The notes: generated by a model from the letters alone, not told the origin. 64,000 nt of DNA from Luteibacter sp. Sphag1AF (GCF_014192715.1 NZ_JACHYH010000001.1:806001-870000); one strand, 5' to 3'. Positions 40,442 through 48,658 are shown, counted from the stretch's first letter. A program made the numbers and translations.

Positions 40442-41007
40442 CAGCGGATCACCTTCTGCATGTCCTTGCGCAGGCCCGAAGGATCGAAGCCCGCCGGGTA
40501 CAACGACAATGCGGTGGTATTGGATTCCACCAACACGGCCGACACGGTATCTGGCTGCGTGGGGCGGAAGGTCTCCAGCTTGCCGGCAACGTCCGCACCC
40601 ACGGTCCAGTCGTTCATCACCACTGGCTGGGTGGCGGGCGGCTTGCCGACGTAGAGCAGTCGCAGGCGATCCGCGTTGCGATTGAGCGTGATGCGTGCGT
40701 TGCGCATCAGCTCCAGTGTGCTGATGCACGACGTGCTGCAATCCGGGCCCGGAAGCGCCACCAGCGTGAGGCGTGGCTCGCTGTCGCGCCACGCGTACGT
40801 GCCGCCCTTCGCAAGATCAATGCGCACATCAGCAAAGCTTCGCTGCGGCTGGATGGGCTGACCATTGCCCTTGCCCGTGGGCTGCCAGCCGCTGAGCGTC
40901 AGCACGCCCGCCGCGACAATGGGTGCCAGGAAAACCAGCATGATGAGGATGAGCTTCAGCCGGCCACGGGAGGCGGGCGCGGGCTGCGAGACGTTCGGTT
41001 CGGTCAT
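40441..41007 (-). CDS. membrane-anchored SCO-like cytochrome oxidase assembly protein
   Basis: A 188-residue protein with one N-terminal transmembrane anchor (about 17-40) and a periplasmic domain carrying CSTSC (Cys 90 and 94), the CxxxC motif of copper-binding or thiol-active SCO1/SenC proteins. The rest of the domain is shorter than classical SCO1, and the distal His ligand is not obvious. A role in copper delivery to the oxidase is inferred from the motif and from its place between SURF1 and ctaA. It overlaps SURF1 by 4 nt. Confidence 0.7.
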   Translation of the reverse strand: MTEPNVSQPAPASRGRLKLILIMLVFLAPIVAAGVLTLSGWQPTGKGNGQPIQPQRSFADVRIDLAKGGTYAWRDSEPRLTLVALPGPDCSTSCISTLELMRNARITLNRNADRLRLLYVGKPPATQPVVMNDWTVGADVAGKLETFRPTQPDTVSAVLVESNTTALSLYPAGFDPSGLRKDMQKVIR

Positions 41008-41735
41008 GGTGATGAGGGCCGTGTCGGGCGTCGTTTGCGATGCAGGAGAACGAAGATCACCACGGCCGCGAGGGCAAAGGTGAACCACTGAAAGGCGTAA
41101 GCGCGGTGACGGGCCGGAGGCATGACGCCCGGGGTCCATTCGCGCGTGTAGATGCTGGCCGGATCGGCGTCCAGCAACAGCACGCGAGGATACAGCGTGT
41201 GGCCGAAGTCGGAACCGATCTCGTCGAGGTCCACGTAGACCACGGTCTTGCTGGCCCCCGTCTGGCGCAGCAGCGCGTCGCCACCCATGCGAATGCCGAC
41301 GCCGGGCGACGGCACATAAAGACCATGGATCGACTGCATGCCTTCCGCCAAAGGCGGCAACGCCGGCATGGCGCCACTGCCTTTCGGCAGGAAACCCAGA
41401 TCCACCAGCAGCGCCTTCTCCGAATGTTCCGGAAGAAAGGGCACATAAACGTGGATTCCGACCTGACCCGCGTGGGTCTGATCGTCCAGGATATACACCC
41501 GGTTACGGACGAACTCGCCCGTGACAGCAAGGCGGGGATAGCGGTCAGCGGGCGCCCCACCCTCCACCGAGGACAGCGGTTCCTGCGGCGCATTGACCGA
41601 TGTGGCATACCGCCGCAGAAGCGCTTCCTTTTCGTCCGCGCGATGGAGCTGCCAGACGCCCAACCCCACGAATGCCAAGGCTCCGGCGACCGTCAACAGC
41701 ACGGCAAAGGGTGTGGGACGACGTAGCCAGCTCAC
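41004..41735 (-). CDS. SURF1 family cytochrome oxidase biogenesis protein
   Basis: A 243-residue SURF1 protein with one transmembrane helix at each end (about 8-28 and 215-235) and a periplasmic domain. Family markers are GVWQLHRADEKEALL at the N-terminus and the C-terminal HRAYAFQWFTFALAAVVIF. It is implicated in heme A insertion into subunit I. The GTG at 41735 is chosen because conserved sequence starts there; an ATG at 41777 would run across the divergent promoter and start. It is followed by the SCO-like gene (4-nt overlap), then ctaA and ctaB. Confidence 0.9.
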   Translation of the reverse strand: MSWLRRPTPFAVLLTVAGALAFVGLGVWQLHRADEKEALLRRYATSVNAPQEPLSSVEGGAPADRYPRLAVTGEFVRNRVYILDDQTHAGQVGIHVYVPFLPEHSEKALLVDLGFLPKGSGAMPALPPLAEGMQSIHGLYVPSPGVGIRMGGDALLRQTGASKTVVYVDLDEIGSDFGHTLYPRVLLLDADPASIYTREWTPGVMPPARHRAYAFQWFTFALAAVVIFVLLHRKRRPTRPSSP

Positions 41736-41758
41736 GCCAGACACCGGGGATCGGCCGC

Positions 41759-41764
41759 TATACT
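41759..41764 (+). promoter_or_regulatory. candidate -10 hexamer for the DUF2909 gene
   Basis: TATACT (5 of 6 match) lies 6 nt before an ATG at 41771 and 30 nt before the GTG at 41795, which has a strong GGGAGGG ribosome site at 41779-41785. No -35 is evident. Confidence 0.4.
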
Positions 41765-41794
41765 CCGGCCATGCCATTGGGAGGGAACGATCAC

Positions 41795-42013
41795 GTGGAA
41801 ACCATCTACAAGTGGGCGCTGGTGATATTGCTGCTGGTCGTTCTGTTCAATCTCGGCCAGGCGCTGTTCTTCATGATGACCGACAAGGGCCAGAGCAAAC
41901 GCACCGTCTGGGCGTTGACCCGTCGCATCGGCCTGTCGTTGCTGCTCATTGCCATGGTGGCGCTGGGCATCTTCATGGGCTGGCTGCACCCTCACGGCGT
42001 GGGCCAATTCTAA
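41795..42013 (+). CDS. DUF2909 twin-transmembrane protein
   Basis: A 72-residue protein with two hydrophobic helices (about 6-26 and 46-66) separated by a short basic loop (MTDKGQSKRTVWALTRR). This is the DUF2909 pattern found beside SURF1 and oxidase genes in many proteobacteria. I start it at the GTG at 41795 because GGGAGGG sits 9 nt upstream and the length matches the family. An in-frame ATG at 41771 would add eight residues without a ribosome site. It is divergent from SURF1. Confidence 0.78.
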   Translation: METIYKWALVILLLVVLFNLGQALFFMMTDKGQSKRTVWALTRRIGLSLLLIAMVALGIFMGWLHPHGVGQF

Positions 42014-42106
42014 CCCGCGCCGCCCGCCACGGCGGGACCTGCGGCAGGTTGTCACGGAATGCCCCGTCCGCCCCCGTGCCATAGGGCATGGCCGAAGCGC
42101 GACGCA

Positions 42107-43360
42107 TCACGGTCGTGGGGCATCGGCGCACTGCCCACCTTCGCGGAACGCGCGGAAGCCCTGCTCCACGCCGCTCATGGCCGCTGCCTGAAACAACGGA
42201 TCGTGCGCTGCAGCAACGTCATCGGCGTTGCTGAGGGAGCCGACCGAAATGGTGACCGATGGCATGTTCGCCAGCCGGTTCTCGGTGCGATTCACAGCCA
42301 TGGAATGGCGTGCCACCGGATACGACCGATACGTTGCTGACGATGCAGCAATCTGCTTCTGCATGTGGCGAAGCACACAGTCACCAAGCATTTCGTCCGC
42401 ATCGCGCCCAACCTGGTGGTACACACGAATACCACGCGTCGAGGTATCGGCATGTGTGTCCGCATGAAGATGAAAAGCGACCACCGCGCCAATGTGATTC
42501 GCCACCAGCGGACGGCTGCGCGCATCCTCACGCCGCTCCCTGTCCGGCGCGGTCGATCCGGGTAGAGAGTTCCACACCTCAGGTGCATCCGGGTGCTCAA
42601 GCTGAAGCCAGTAGCGCGCGGCAATCTTCCACCACGGCTTTCCGCTTGCCGCGTGCACATTTCCCTCGCCGCCCGGCTTCAACGAGCGAGCCAGATGTAC
42701 GAACACGAGGCTTTCGGAACGAAGGAGCGCATCCAGTTCGCTGGCAAAGTCCTGGGTGATGTCGTCTTCAATCGCACCGGAATGTGCGTTGCCCTGTTGC
42801 CGCCAGGCGCCAGATCCGTGGTCGAAATAGAAACCATGCGCTGCCGATACCAGGGCCGTTTCAAAAGCGCCGGATGACGACACAGGCTCCGGCCCGCGCT
42901 CTTCAGGGAACCAGTGGTATAGCTCCTTGCCGCCGTAGAGGAAGTCGACGCCGCCGACTCCCGGCGTCTGTTGTATCCAATCGAATATGGCGTTTTCCAG
43001 ATCCGACTGGACACGTTCCATCTCCAATTCCAGGGCTTTCGGCCCGTAGACCTCGCCCAGATCGACTACAACCAACCCCCGAGTGAGGTCCACCTTCGCC
43101 GTCACCTCAATGGGCCCGATCTGATCCGGAAAATATCGATATCTGTTTAGATCCGCGTTGAGAAGCAACGTGAGCTTCGCGTCCAGTGACGCGCGCTCTT
43201 CCAGGCCAAGCGTGCTGATATCGCGGGTGCCCAGATAGTCCTTATAGTCGGGCTGATCCTGTGCACTCACTGCGCAAGCGATTCCCATAAGCACGGTGAG
43301 CGCCAGTGCTCGCACACGCCCCCGACGCACCGGGCGGAAACCTGCTGTGGTGACCTTCAT
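42107..43360 (-). CDS. exported amidase_3-like protein with altered catalytic Glu
   Basis: A 417-residue exported protein with a signal peptide (cleavage near VSA, residue 33). Residues 35-160 match no domain I know. The C-terminal ~250 residues follow the N-acetylmuramoyl-L-alanine amidase pattern: SAAHGF (His 175), IEDDITQDFASELDALL (Glu 198), VAFHLHADTH (His 299), GIRVYH, and MPSVTISVGSLSNADD. The three zinc ligands appear kept. The last motif normally reads V-E-x-G-F-L-S-N, and here the catalytic Glu position is Ser 372. It is probably inactive or altered. GGGAG precedes the ATG at 43360 by about 8 nt. Confidence 0.6.
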   Translation of the reverse strand: MKVTTAGFRPVRRGRVRALALTVLMGIACAVSAQDQPDYKDYLGTRDISTLGLEERASLDAKLTLLLNADLNRYRYFPDQIGPIEVTAKVDLTRGLVVVDLGEVYGPKALELEMERVQSDLENAIFDWIQQTPGVGGVDFLYGGKELYHWFPEERGPEPVSSSGAFETALVSAAHGFYFDHGSGAWRQQGNAHSGAIEDDITQDFASELDALLRSESLVFVHLARSLKPGGEGNVHAASGKPWWKIAARYWLQLEHPDAPEVWNSLPGSTAPDRERREDARSRPLVANHIGAVVAFHLHADTHADTSTRGIRVYHQVGRDADEMLGDCVLRHMQKQIAASSATYRSYPVARHSMAVNRTENRLANMPSVTISVGSLSNADDVAAAHDPLFQAAAMSGVEQGFRAFREGGQCADAPRP

Positions 43361-43701
43361 GACACGCTCCCTCAATGTTTGCCCTATCGGCTTTGGGAAT
43401 GTGCCTTCGACGCGTCACCCCTGCTGTCCTCGTGAGGTGGCGCGACGTAAAGCGATCAGCGCGGCGCAAGTTGGGCTCGTCCACTCGTGGGGCGCAGCTT
43501 ATCTGACACTCGTCCATGCATCTGGCGCGCGCGAGCAATGCACAAAACTCCTTACGCATTCCCGGGAACAACCGCCAGCCTTCCGGCCATACACGACCAA
43601 CAACAAAAAAGCCCAGCCCCGGCAACGACCGGAACTGGGCTTGAGGTTGTCCTGGCGCGCGTGATATCGCGTGGCGATATCTGCGCAGCTGGGTTACTTC
43701 C
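43361..43701. other. 341-bp intergenic region upstream of the amidase-like gene
   Basis: It contains the intrinsic terminator of the DUF2628 gene (43605-43642) and, to its left, the presumed promoter region of the amidase-like gene, where I see no convincing hexamer pair. No credible gene was found here. Confidence 0.55.
43605..43642 (-). terminator. intrinsic terminator after the DUF2628 gene
   Basis: On the minus strand an AAGCCCAG stem (43642-43635) pairs with CTGGGCTT (43616-43609), with an internal CCGG-rich hairpin in the loop. It is followed by a T6 run (43610-43605). It lies about 60 bp after the stop of the DUF2628 gene. Confidence 0.85.
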
Positions 43702-44106
43702 TCACAAGCGCATGCCTTCAAACGGGTTCCAGCCGTCCTGGCCCTTCACCTTCTTGAGGTACACCGCGTAGTTCGTGCAGATGGCACACAGGAAATTGAA
43801 GCCTACGCCCAGTCCACGCGATGCGGCCGGCGGCGCACCGACTACGGCCAGCACGATGCTCACCGCAATGATGATGCCGAGCAGCGACAGCGCCTTGCGC
43901 CACGGGCCCATGATGGCAATGGCAAGCGGGCCGAAGAAAAACGACCAGACGTTTGCGTTGATCAGGATCTTTTCACCGAACGGCAGCTTCTTCAGCTCGT
44001 CCTTGTATGCGGGGGCATTCGGCGCGCCGTACTGGTCGAAAAACGCGAAACGCTTCTTCCACTTCTCGCTGATGCCCGGGTCCGAGCGGTAGTCCACAGT
44101 AGCCAT
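43702..44106 (-). CDS. DUF2628 domain membrane protein
   Basis: A 134-residue protein of the DUF2628 type. It has a cytoplasmic N-terminus (WKKRFAFFDQYGAPNAPAYK), a hydrophobic stretch NVWSFFFGPLAIAIMGPWRKAL, then two more membrane segments and a short basic tail. The family function is unknown; members often have the W-x-FFFGP motif seen here. GAGGAG sits about 5 nt before the ATG at 44106. It is bounded by an intrinsic terminator downstream and an AT-rich region upstream. Confidence 0.82.
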   Translation of the reverse strand: MATVDYRSDPGISEKWKKRFAFFDQYGAPNAPAYKDELKKLPFGEKILINANVWSFFFGPLAIAIMGPWRKALSLLGIIIAVSIVLAVVGAPPAASRGLGVGFNFLCAICTNYAVYLKKVKGQDGWNPFEGMRL

Positions 44107-44391
44107 TACAACTCCTCGTTAGCCGTTACGTAGATCGCACGTCAAAGGTGCGACCGACCGATGCTACGCACGTAACGCGTTTTCATCACCGTGCACACTC
44201 GTGGTTTCTATAAGTAAATTCGGTGCATTACCGTTACGGCTTACGCATTGATATTCGGTATTCGAAGCAATCAACTTCGACGTGCCCATAATCAATGAAT
44301 AAAAAAACCGCTTTATCCGCGTGTATCAAAACCTTTCAAAGGCGTTTGACACAGGCTGATAAAGCGGTTTTTTTAGAAGGACTAATTGAAC
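44107..44391. other. AT-rich intergenic island between ctaE and the DUF2628 gene
   Basis: This 285-bp stretch is strikingly AT-rich for the window (GC falls well below its surroundings from about 44190 to 44400). It contains the promoter region of the DUF2628 gene, an internal inverted repeat CGAAG/CTTCG (44265-44281) and a very long terminator-like structure (44301-44374). No Shine-Dalgarno-supported gene is seen. Confidence 0.6.
44301..44374. terminator. bidirectional terminator with 17-bp arms and nested stem
   Basis: Perfect 17-bp arms (44301-44317 and 44358-44374), with A7 at the left edge and T7 at the right, serve both strands. The 40-nt loop refolds: TCAAA/TTTGA (44326-44330, 44345-44349) and CCTTT/AAAGG (44332-44336, 44338-44342). 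It lies 18 bp after the ctaE stop and so ends the oxidase operon on the minus strand. Confidence 0.85.
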
Positions 44392-45279
44392 TTAAAGCAC
44401 GTATACAAACAGGAACAGCGCCAGCCATACCACGTCCACGAAGTGCCAGTACCACGCCACGGCCTCAAAGCCGAAGTGGTTGTCCTTCGTGAAGTGGCCC
44501 TTTGCGCAACGGAACCAGATCACCGCCAGCATGATCGTGCCCAGCGTCACGTGCATGCCGTGGAAGCCGGTGAGCATGAAGAACGTGGCACCGTAAACGC
44601 CGCTGCGCAGCGTCAGGTTGAAGTGGGTATAGGCCTCCATGTACTCATGGGCCTGGAACCACAGGAACAGGCTGCCCAGCACCACGGTGGCACCCAGGCC
44701 AACCAGCAGGCGCGCACGATGGCCCGATTTCAGGGCGTGATGCGCGATGGTGATCGTGACGCCCGACGACAGCAGGATCAGCGTATTGAGAAGCGGCAGG
44801 CCCCAGGCCGGAATCGTCTGGAAGAAACCGCCGATCTTCTGTGGACCACCGCCACCGCTGGCACCCCAGGATGCGGTGTAGCTGTCCCACACAAACTGAT
44901 GGGTCAACACACCGTGACCTTCGCCGCCCAGCCAGGGAATGGCGAACATGCGTGCGTAGAACAGCGCACCGAAGAAGGCACCGAAGAACATCACTTCGGA
45001 GAAGATGAACCACATCATGCCCATGCGGAACGAGCGATCCACCTGGTCGTTGTAGCTGCCCGCCAGCGATTCGCGGATGACCGAGCGGAACCACCCGAAG
45101 AACATGCCCAGGATCATCGCAATGCCCACGTAGAACAGGCTCTTGCCGAACAGGGCTTGCCCCGGCTGTGCATTCAGCCAGTGCGCGGCACCGAATACGG
45201 TGACGAACATGGAGACGGCGGCAATGATCGGCCACTGGCTCTTGCTCGGTACGAAGTAAGCGTCTTGCTGGTGACCCAT
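44392..45279 (-). CDS. ctaE: cytochrome c oxidase subunit III
   Basis: A 295-residue subunit III with seven predicted transmembrane helices. Recognisable segments are the N-terminal GHQQDAYFVPSKSQWPII, WFIFSEVMFFGAFFGALFY (with the carboxylate-bearing helix), FHGMHVTLGTIML and the C-terminal FEAVAWYWHFVDVVWLALF. The insert GASGGGGPQK in the second loop is typical of proteobacterial forms. The ATG at 45279 gives the standard N-terminus. It follows the 42-residue protein by 40 bp, where ctaG is usually found. Confidence 0.96.
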   Translation of the reverse strand: MGHQQDAYFVPSKSQWPIIAAVSMFVTVFGAAHWLNAQPGQALFGKSLFYVGIAMILGMFFGWFRSVIRESLAGSYNDQVDRSFRMGMMWFIFSEVMFFGAFFGALFYARMFAIPWLGGEGHGVLTHQFVWDSYTASWGASGGGGPQKIGGFFQTIPAWGLPLLNTLILLSSGVTITIAHHALKSGHRARLLVGLGATVVLGSLFLWFQAHEYMEAYTHFNLTLRSGVYGATFFMLTGFHGMHVTLGTIMLAVIWFRCAKGHFTKDNHFGFEAVAWYWHFVDVVWLALFLFVYVL

Positions 45280-45319
45280 GGTGACGTTCCCGTGGATGTC
45301 TTGTTTCTGTTGCCCGGAA

Positions 45320-45448
45320 TCAGACGTGGAGCATCTGCACGATGGACAGTACGAAAATCGCAATGGCGACGCATGCCATGATGAGCGCGGTACGGCGGGC
45401 GCGCTTCTTGCGCGCCGCCATGTCCTGATCCTGCAGCGTCTGACTCAT
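45320..45448 (-). CDS. 42-residue single-helix protein, likely oxidase small assembly protein
   Basis: A very short protein: a charged N-terminus (MSQTLQDQDMAARKKRARR), then one transmembrane helix (TALIMACVAIAIFVLSIVQ) and a short tail ending in HV. Such proteins occur between ctaD and ctaG/ctaE in many beta- and gammaproteobacteria and are annotated as oxidase small assembly proteins. Position and hydrophobic profile support the call; there is no experimental evidence here. It lies 8 bp after the ctaD stop, so co-translation is likely. Confidence 0.75.
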   Translation of the reverse strand: MSQTLQDQDMAARKKRARRTALIMACVAIAIFVLSIVQMLHV

Positions 45449-45456
45449 GTGCACGC

Positions 45457-47070
45457 TCAGTGGTCCGTGTGGCCGTGAGCCAGCTCGTCGTCATGAATGA
45501 CGGGCGGCACATCGAACGTGTGGTGCGGAGCCGGCGACGGCACCGTCCACTCCAGCCCCTTTGCGCCTTCCCACGAACGGTCAGCTGCCTTCTTCTTCGC
45601 GAAGTACACGCAGTGGATGATCACGCCGAGGAAGATGAGCTGCGAGGCACCGAACCAGAAGCCGCCGATCGAGCTGATCATGTTGAAGTTGGCGAAGGCC
45701 ACGTTGTAATCCGGGATGCGGCGCGGCATGCCGGCCAGACCCAGGAAGTGCTGCGGGAAGAACAGCACGTTGACCGAAATGACACTGGACCAGAAATGGA
45801 TCTTGCCCCAGGTCTCGCTGTACATGTTGCCTGACCACTTCGGCAGCCAGTAATACGCTGCGGCCATGATCGAGAACGCCGCACCGGTTACCAGCACGTA
45901 GTGGAAGTGCGCCACCACGAAGTACGTGTCGTGGTACTGGAAGTCAGCCGGAGCCAGCGCCAGCATCAGGCCGGAGAAGCCGCCGATGGTGAACAGGATG
46001 ACGAACGCGATGGAGAACAGCATCGGCGTTTCGAAGGTCATCGAGCCGCCCCACATCGTGGACACCCAGTTGAACACCTTCACGCCAGTGGGCACCGCGA
46101 TCAGCATCGTGGCGTACATGAAGAACATCTCGGCACCCATCGGCAGACCCACCGCGAACATGTGGTGAGCCCAGACGATGAACGAGAGGAAGGCGATGGA
46201 AGCAATGGCGAACACCATCGCGCGGTAACCGAAGATCGGCTTGCGCGAGAAGGTGGGGATGATTTCCGAGATGATCCCGAACGCGGGCAGGATCATGATG
46301 TAGACCTCGGGATGCCCGAAGAACCAGAAGATGTGCTGGTAAAGCACCGGGTCGCCGCCGCCAGCGGCATTGAAGAAGTTTGTGCCGAAGTACTTGTCGG
46401 TCAGCAGCATGGTCACGGCGCCTGCCAGCACCGGCATCACTGCAATCAGCAGGAAGGCGGTGATCAGCCAGCTCCACACGAACACCGGCATCTTCAGCAG
46501 GTCCATGCCCGGGGCACGCATGTTGAGGATGGTGGCGATGATGTTGATCGCACCCATGATCGAACTGATGCCCATCAGGTGGATCGCGAAGATCACATAG
46601 GCAACCGACTCACCCTGTAGCGAGAGCGGCGGATACATCGTCCAGCCACCGGCAGGACCACCGCCGGGCATGAACAATGTGGACAGCAGCATGATGAAGG
46701 CGAACGGGAGAATCCAGAACGACAGGTTGTTCATGCGCGGCAACGCCATGTCCGGCGCCCCCACCATCAACGGAACCATCCAGTTGGCCAGGCCGACGAA
46801 CGCCGGCATGATCGCGCCGAAGATCATCACCAGCGCGTGCATGGTGGTCATTTCGTTGAAGAAATACGGCTGCACGAGCTGCATGCCGGGCTTGAACAGT
46901 TCCGCCCGGATAACCATGGCGAACGCGCCGCCAATGAAGAACATCGTGAGCGAGAAGATCAGATAAAGCGTGCCGATGTCCTTGTGGTTCGTGGACAGGA
47001 GCCAGCGCTGAATGAAGCTTTGTGGGGCTCCATGGTGATCGTGATGGTCGTGGGTGGCTGCGTGCGCCAT
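45457..47070 (-). CDS. ctaD: cytochrome c oxidase subunit I (aa3 type)
   Basis: A 537-residue subunit I with twelve predicted transmembrane helices, the catalytic core holding heme a, heme a3 and CuB. The HIFWFFGHPEVYIMILPAFG signature includes the His-Tyr crosslink pair, and DTYFVVAHFHYVL contains the heme ligands. The N-terminus is His-rich (ATHDHHDHHG). Oxygen is reduced to water with proton pumping. It follows ctaC by 33 bp and precedes the small 42-residue protein. Confidence 0.98.
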   Translation of the reverse strand: MAHAATHDHHDHHGAPQSFIQRWLLSTNHKDIGTLYLIFSLTMFFIGGAFAMVIRAELFKPGMQLVQPYFFNEMTTMHALVMIFGAIMPAFVGLANWMVPLMVGAPDMALPRMNNLSFWILPFAFIMLLSTLFMPGGGPAGGWTMYPPLSLQGESVAYVIFAIHLMGISSIMGAINIIATILNMRAPGMDLLKMPVFVWSWLITAFLLIAVMPVLAGAVTMLLTDKYFGTNFFNAAGGGDPVLYQHIFWFFGHPEVYIMILPAFGIISEIIPTFSRKPIFGYRAMVFAIASIAFLSFIVWAHHMFAVGLPMGAEMFFMYATMLIAVPTGVKVFNWVSTMWGGSMTFETPMLFSIAFVILFTIGGFSGLMLALAPADFQYHDTYFVVAHFHYVLVTGAAFSIMAAAYYWLPKWSGNMYSETWGKIHFWSSVISVNVLFFPQHFLGLAGMPRRIPDYNVAFANFNMISSIGGFWFGASQLIFLGVIIHCVYFAKKKAADRSWEGAKGLEWTVPSPAPHHTFDVPPVIHDDELAHGHTDH

Positions 47071-47103
47071 AGCCTTGAACCTCTGCCTGCGATACGTGTT
47101 CGG

Positions 47104-48003
47104 TTAGCCCTGGTTGGCCGGGGCGGGAGCGGTCTGCGCGGTCTGCTGAGCCTTGGCGGCCTTCGCTTCTTCCTGCTGGGTGGCCAGCCATTGCTCGAAT
47201 TCCGCCTTGGGCACGGCCTTGACCACAATCGGCATGAAGCCGTGGTCCTGTCCGCACAGCTCAGCGCACTGCCCTCGGTAGACGCCGGGCTCCTTGATAT
47301 TCGTCCACGCCGCATTGGCGATGCCGGGGATGGCGTCCATCTTCCAGCCCAGTGCAGGCACCCACCAGGAGTGGATGACGTCACCGCCGACGATCACGAA
47401 ACGGATCTTGGTGTGGATGGGCACGACGAGCGGCTTGTCCACATCGAGAAGATAGGTGTTGTAGCCGTCGACCTTGATCTTTTCCGGGTCGAGGTTCGAC
47501 TTCAGCTGACGGGTGCGGTCGCTGGATTCTTCCAGCCTCGACACAAAGCCCACCTGCTCAACGGCTTTGCCCTTGTAGTCGACATAGTCGTAGCGCCATT
47601 TCCACTGGTAGCCGGTGACCTTGATGGTCATTTCCGAGCCGGTGGTATCGGCGAACGACGTGAGGCCGCCGGTCGCAAGGCGTGCCAGCACGATGAGAAT
47701 GATGACGGGGACGACCGTCCAGACGATTTCCAGCTTCGTGGAGTGCGTCCACTTCTCGGCGACAGCGCCGCGGGACTTGCGGAAGCGGAACATGGCGATG
47801 AACATCGCGCCAAAAACGAGGATGCCGATAGCGACGCAGACCCAGAGGCCAACCATATGCAACGCATAAGGAGACCACTCACTGACGCCCTTGGTCATGT
47901 TCAGCTGGTTTGGCTCGGGATTGCCCCATGCCGCCGTACCGAACGTCGCAAAGGCGACTGCCGCCCATGCCGTAACCGATCGCCTGATGACGCCAGATGT
48001 CAT
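47104..48003 (-). CDS. ctaC: cytochrome c oxidase subunit II
   Basis: A 299-residue subunit II with a signal peptide (cleavage near AWG, residue 27), two transmembrane helices (about 47-72 and 90-112) and a periplasmic cupredoxin domain. The CuA ligands are visible as His 211 and the CAELCGQDHGFM motif (Cys 246, Cys 250, His 254, Met 257). The electron-entry aromatic stretch GYQWKWRYDY lies at 131-140. There is no C-terminal cytochrome c domain. The Ala/Gln-rich tail is unusual but common in this order. The ATG at 48003 with AAAAGG 8 nt upstream is preferred to a GTG at 48012. Confidence 0.96.
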   Translation of the reverse strand: MTSGVIRRSVTAWAAVAFATFGTAAWGNPEPNQLNMTKGVSEWSPYALHMVGLWVCVAIGILVFGAMFIAMFRFRKSRGAVAEKWTHSTKLEIVWTVVPVIILIVLARLATGGLTSFADTTGSEMTIKVTGYQWKWRYDYVDYKGKAVEQVGFVSRLEESSDRTRQLKSNLDPEKIKVDGYNTYLLDVDKPLVVPIHTKIRFVIVGGDVIHSWWVPALGWKMDAIPGIANAAWTNIKEPGVYRGQCAELCGQDHGFMPIVVKAVPKAEFEQWLATQQEEAKAAKAQQTAQTAPAPANQG

Positions 48004-48023
48004 GTCTTGCACCTTTTATGAAC

Positions 48024-48506
48024 CTACCTGCGCGTCTGGCCCTTTGCATCTGCCAGCAGCACCATGAGTTTCTTTGACAGCTCGACCCTTTCCTCTTCAC
48101 CGAGAAACGCGCCGATTTCCAGCTCGTTCCCGTGCGACGTGAGCAGCAGGCGGTGACGCCCATTGCCCGGTGCGAGCATGACCCGCACCCAGTGTGACTG
48201 GAACCGTCGCGTCCGGTGACCTGGAAGCGTGCGGACCTCTAACGTATCCGGGCCGATGACAAGACGCTCGCCCCGGCCGCCAGCCCGCCAGGCTGCGCCA
48301 AGAGCAAACGCCACCAGAAAGCACTCAACGAGCGCAAACACGGGAGCAAATACATTCCCCTGCCACGCCCCAAGCCCTGCCGTGGTCAACGCCATCGCAG
48401 CAAGCCCCCCAACGAGTCGACGAAGGCCGCGCCGGCTGAGCGCGCGATTGGGCCGGAGCCACATCACGCGCGGATGACCCGCGACGGTCGGTCGAAGCAC
48501 GATCAC
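48024..48506 (-). CDS. DUF2244 domain membrane protein
   Basis: A 160-residue protein with the DUF2244 features: WLRPNRALSRRGLRR, then two transmembrane helices (about 35-52 and 58-78), followed by a soluble domain ending in LGEEERVELSKKLMVLLADA. The family is found beside subunit II genes in many proteobacteria, and a link to oxidase assembly is inferred from that location. The GTG at 48506 gives the usual ~12-residue lead before the WLRPN motif; an ATG at 48464 is possible. It begins the leftward ctaCDE cluster. Confidence 0.78.
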   Translation of the reverse strand: MIVLRPTVAGHPRVMWLRPNRALSRRGLRRLVGGLAAMALTTAGLGAWQGNVFAPVFALVECFLVAFALGAAWRAGGRGERLVIGPDTLEVRTLPGHRTRRFQSHWVRVMLAPGNGRHRLLLTSHGNELEIGAFLGEEERVELSKKLMVLLADAKGQTRR

Positions 48507-48619
48507 TGGGAGTCCCGCGTGCCTGGAACACCCGGATGATAGGGGTGACCGGAGGAACGGGCAAGGACAGGCATGACAGGTTGTCGCAGGCACCCCACCC
48601 CCGGCTCCCGTCCCTCACG

Positions 48620-48625
48620 TACAAT
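48620..48625 (+). promoter_or_regulatory. candidate -10 hexamer for putA
   Basis: TACAAT lies 33 nt before the putA GTG start in the 152-bp divergent region between the DUF2244 and putA genes. A -35 match at proper spacing was not found. Confidence 0.35.
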
Positions 48626-48658
48626 TATCCATTCCCCCAGGTCCACCCGAGCCCCACC

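Noticed and set aside
41771-41794. ATG at 41771 as a leaderless start of the DUF2909 gene
   Set aside because: The GTG at 41795 has a strong ribosome site and gives the usual family length, so the -10-to-ATG spacing is probably coincidental here.
44295-44492. 65-codon plus-strand frame beginning MNKKTALSACIK in the AT-rich island
   Set aside because: It has no ribosome site, most of its first half is the inverted-repeat structure, and it runs antisense into ctaE.
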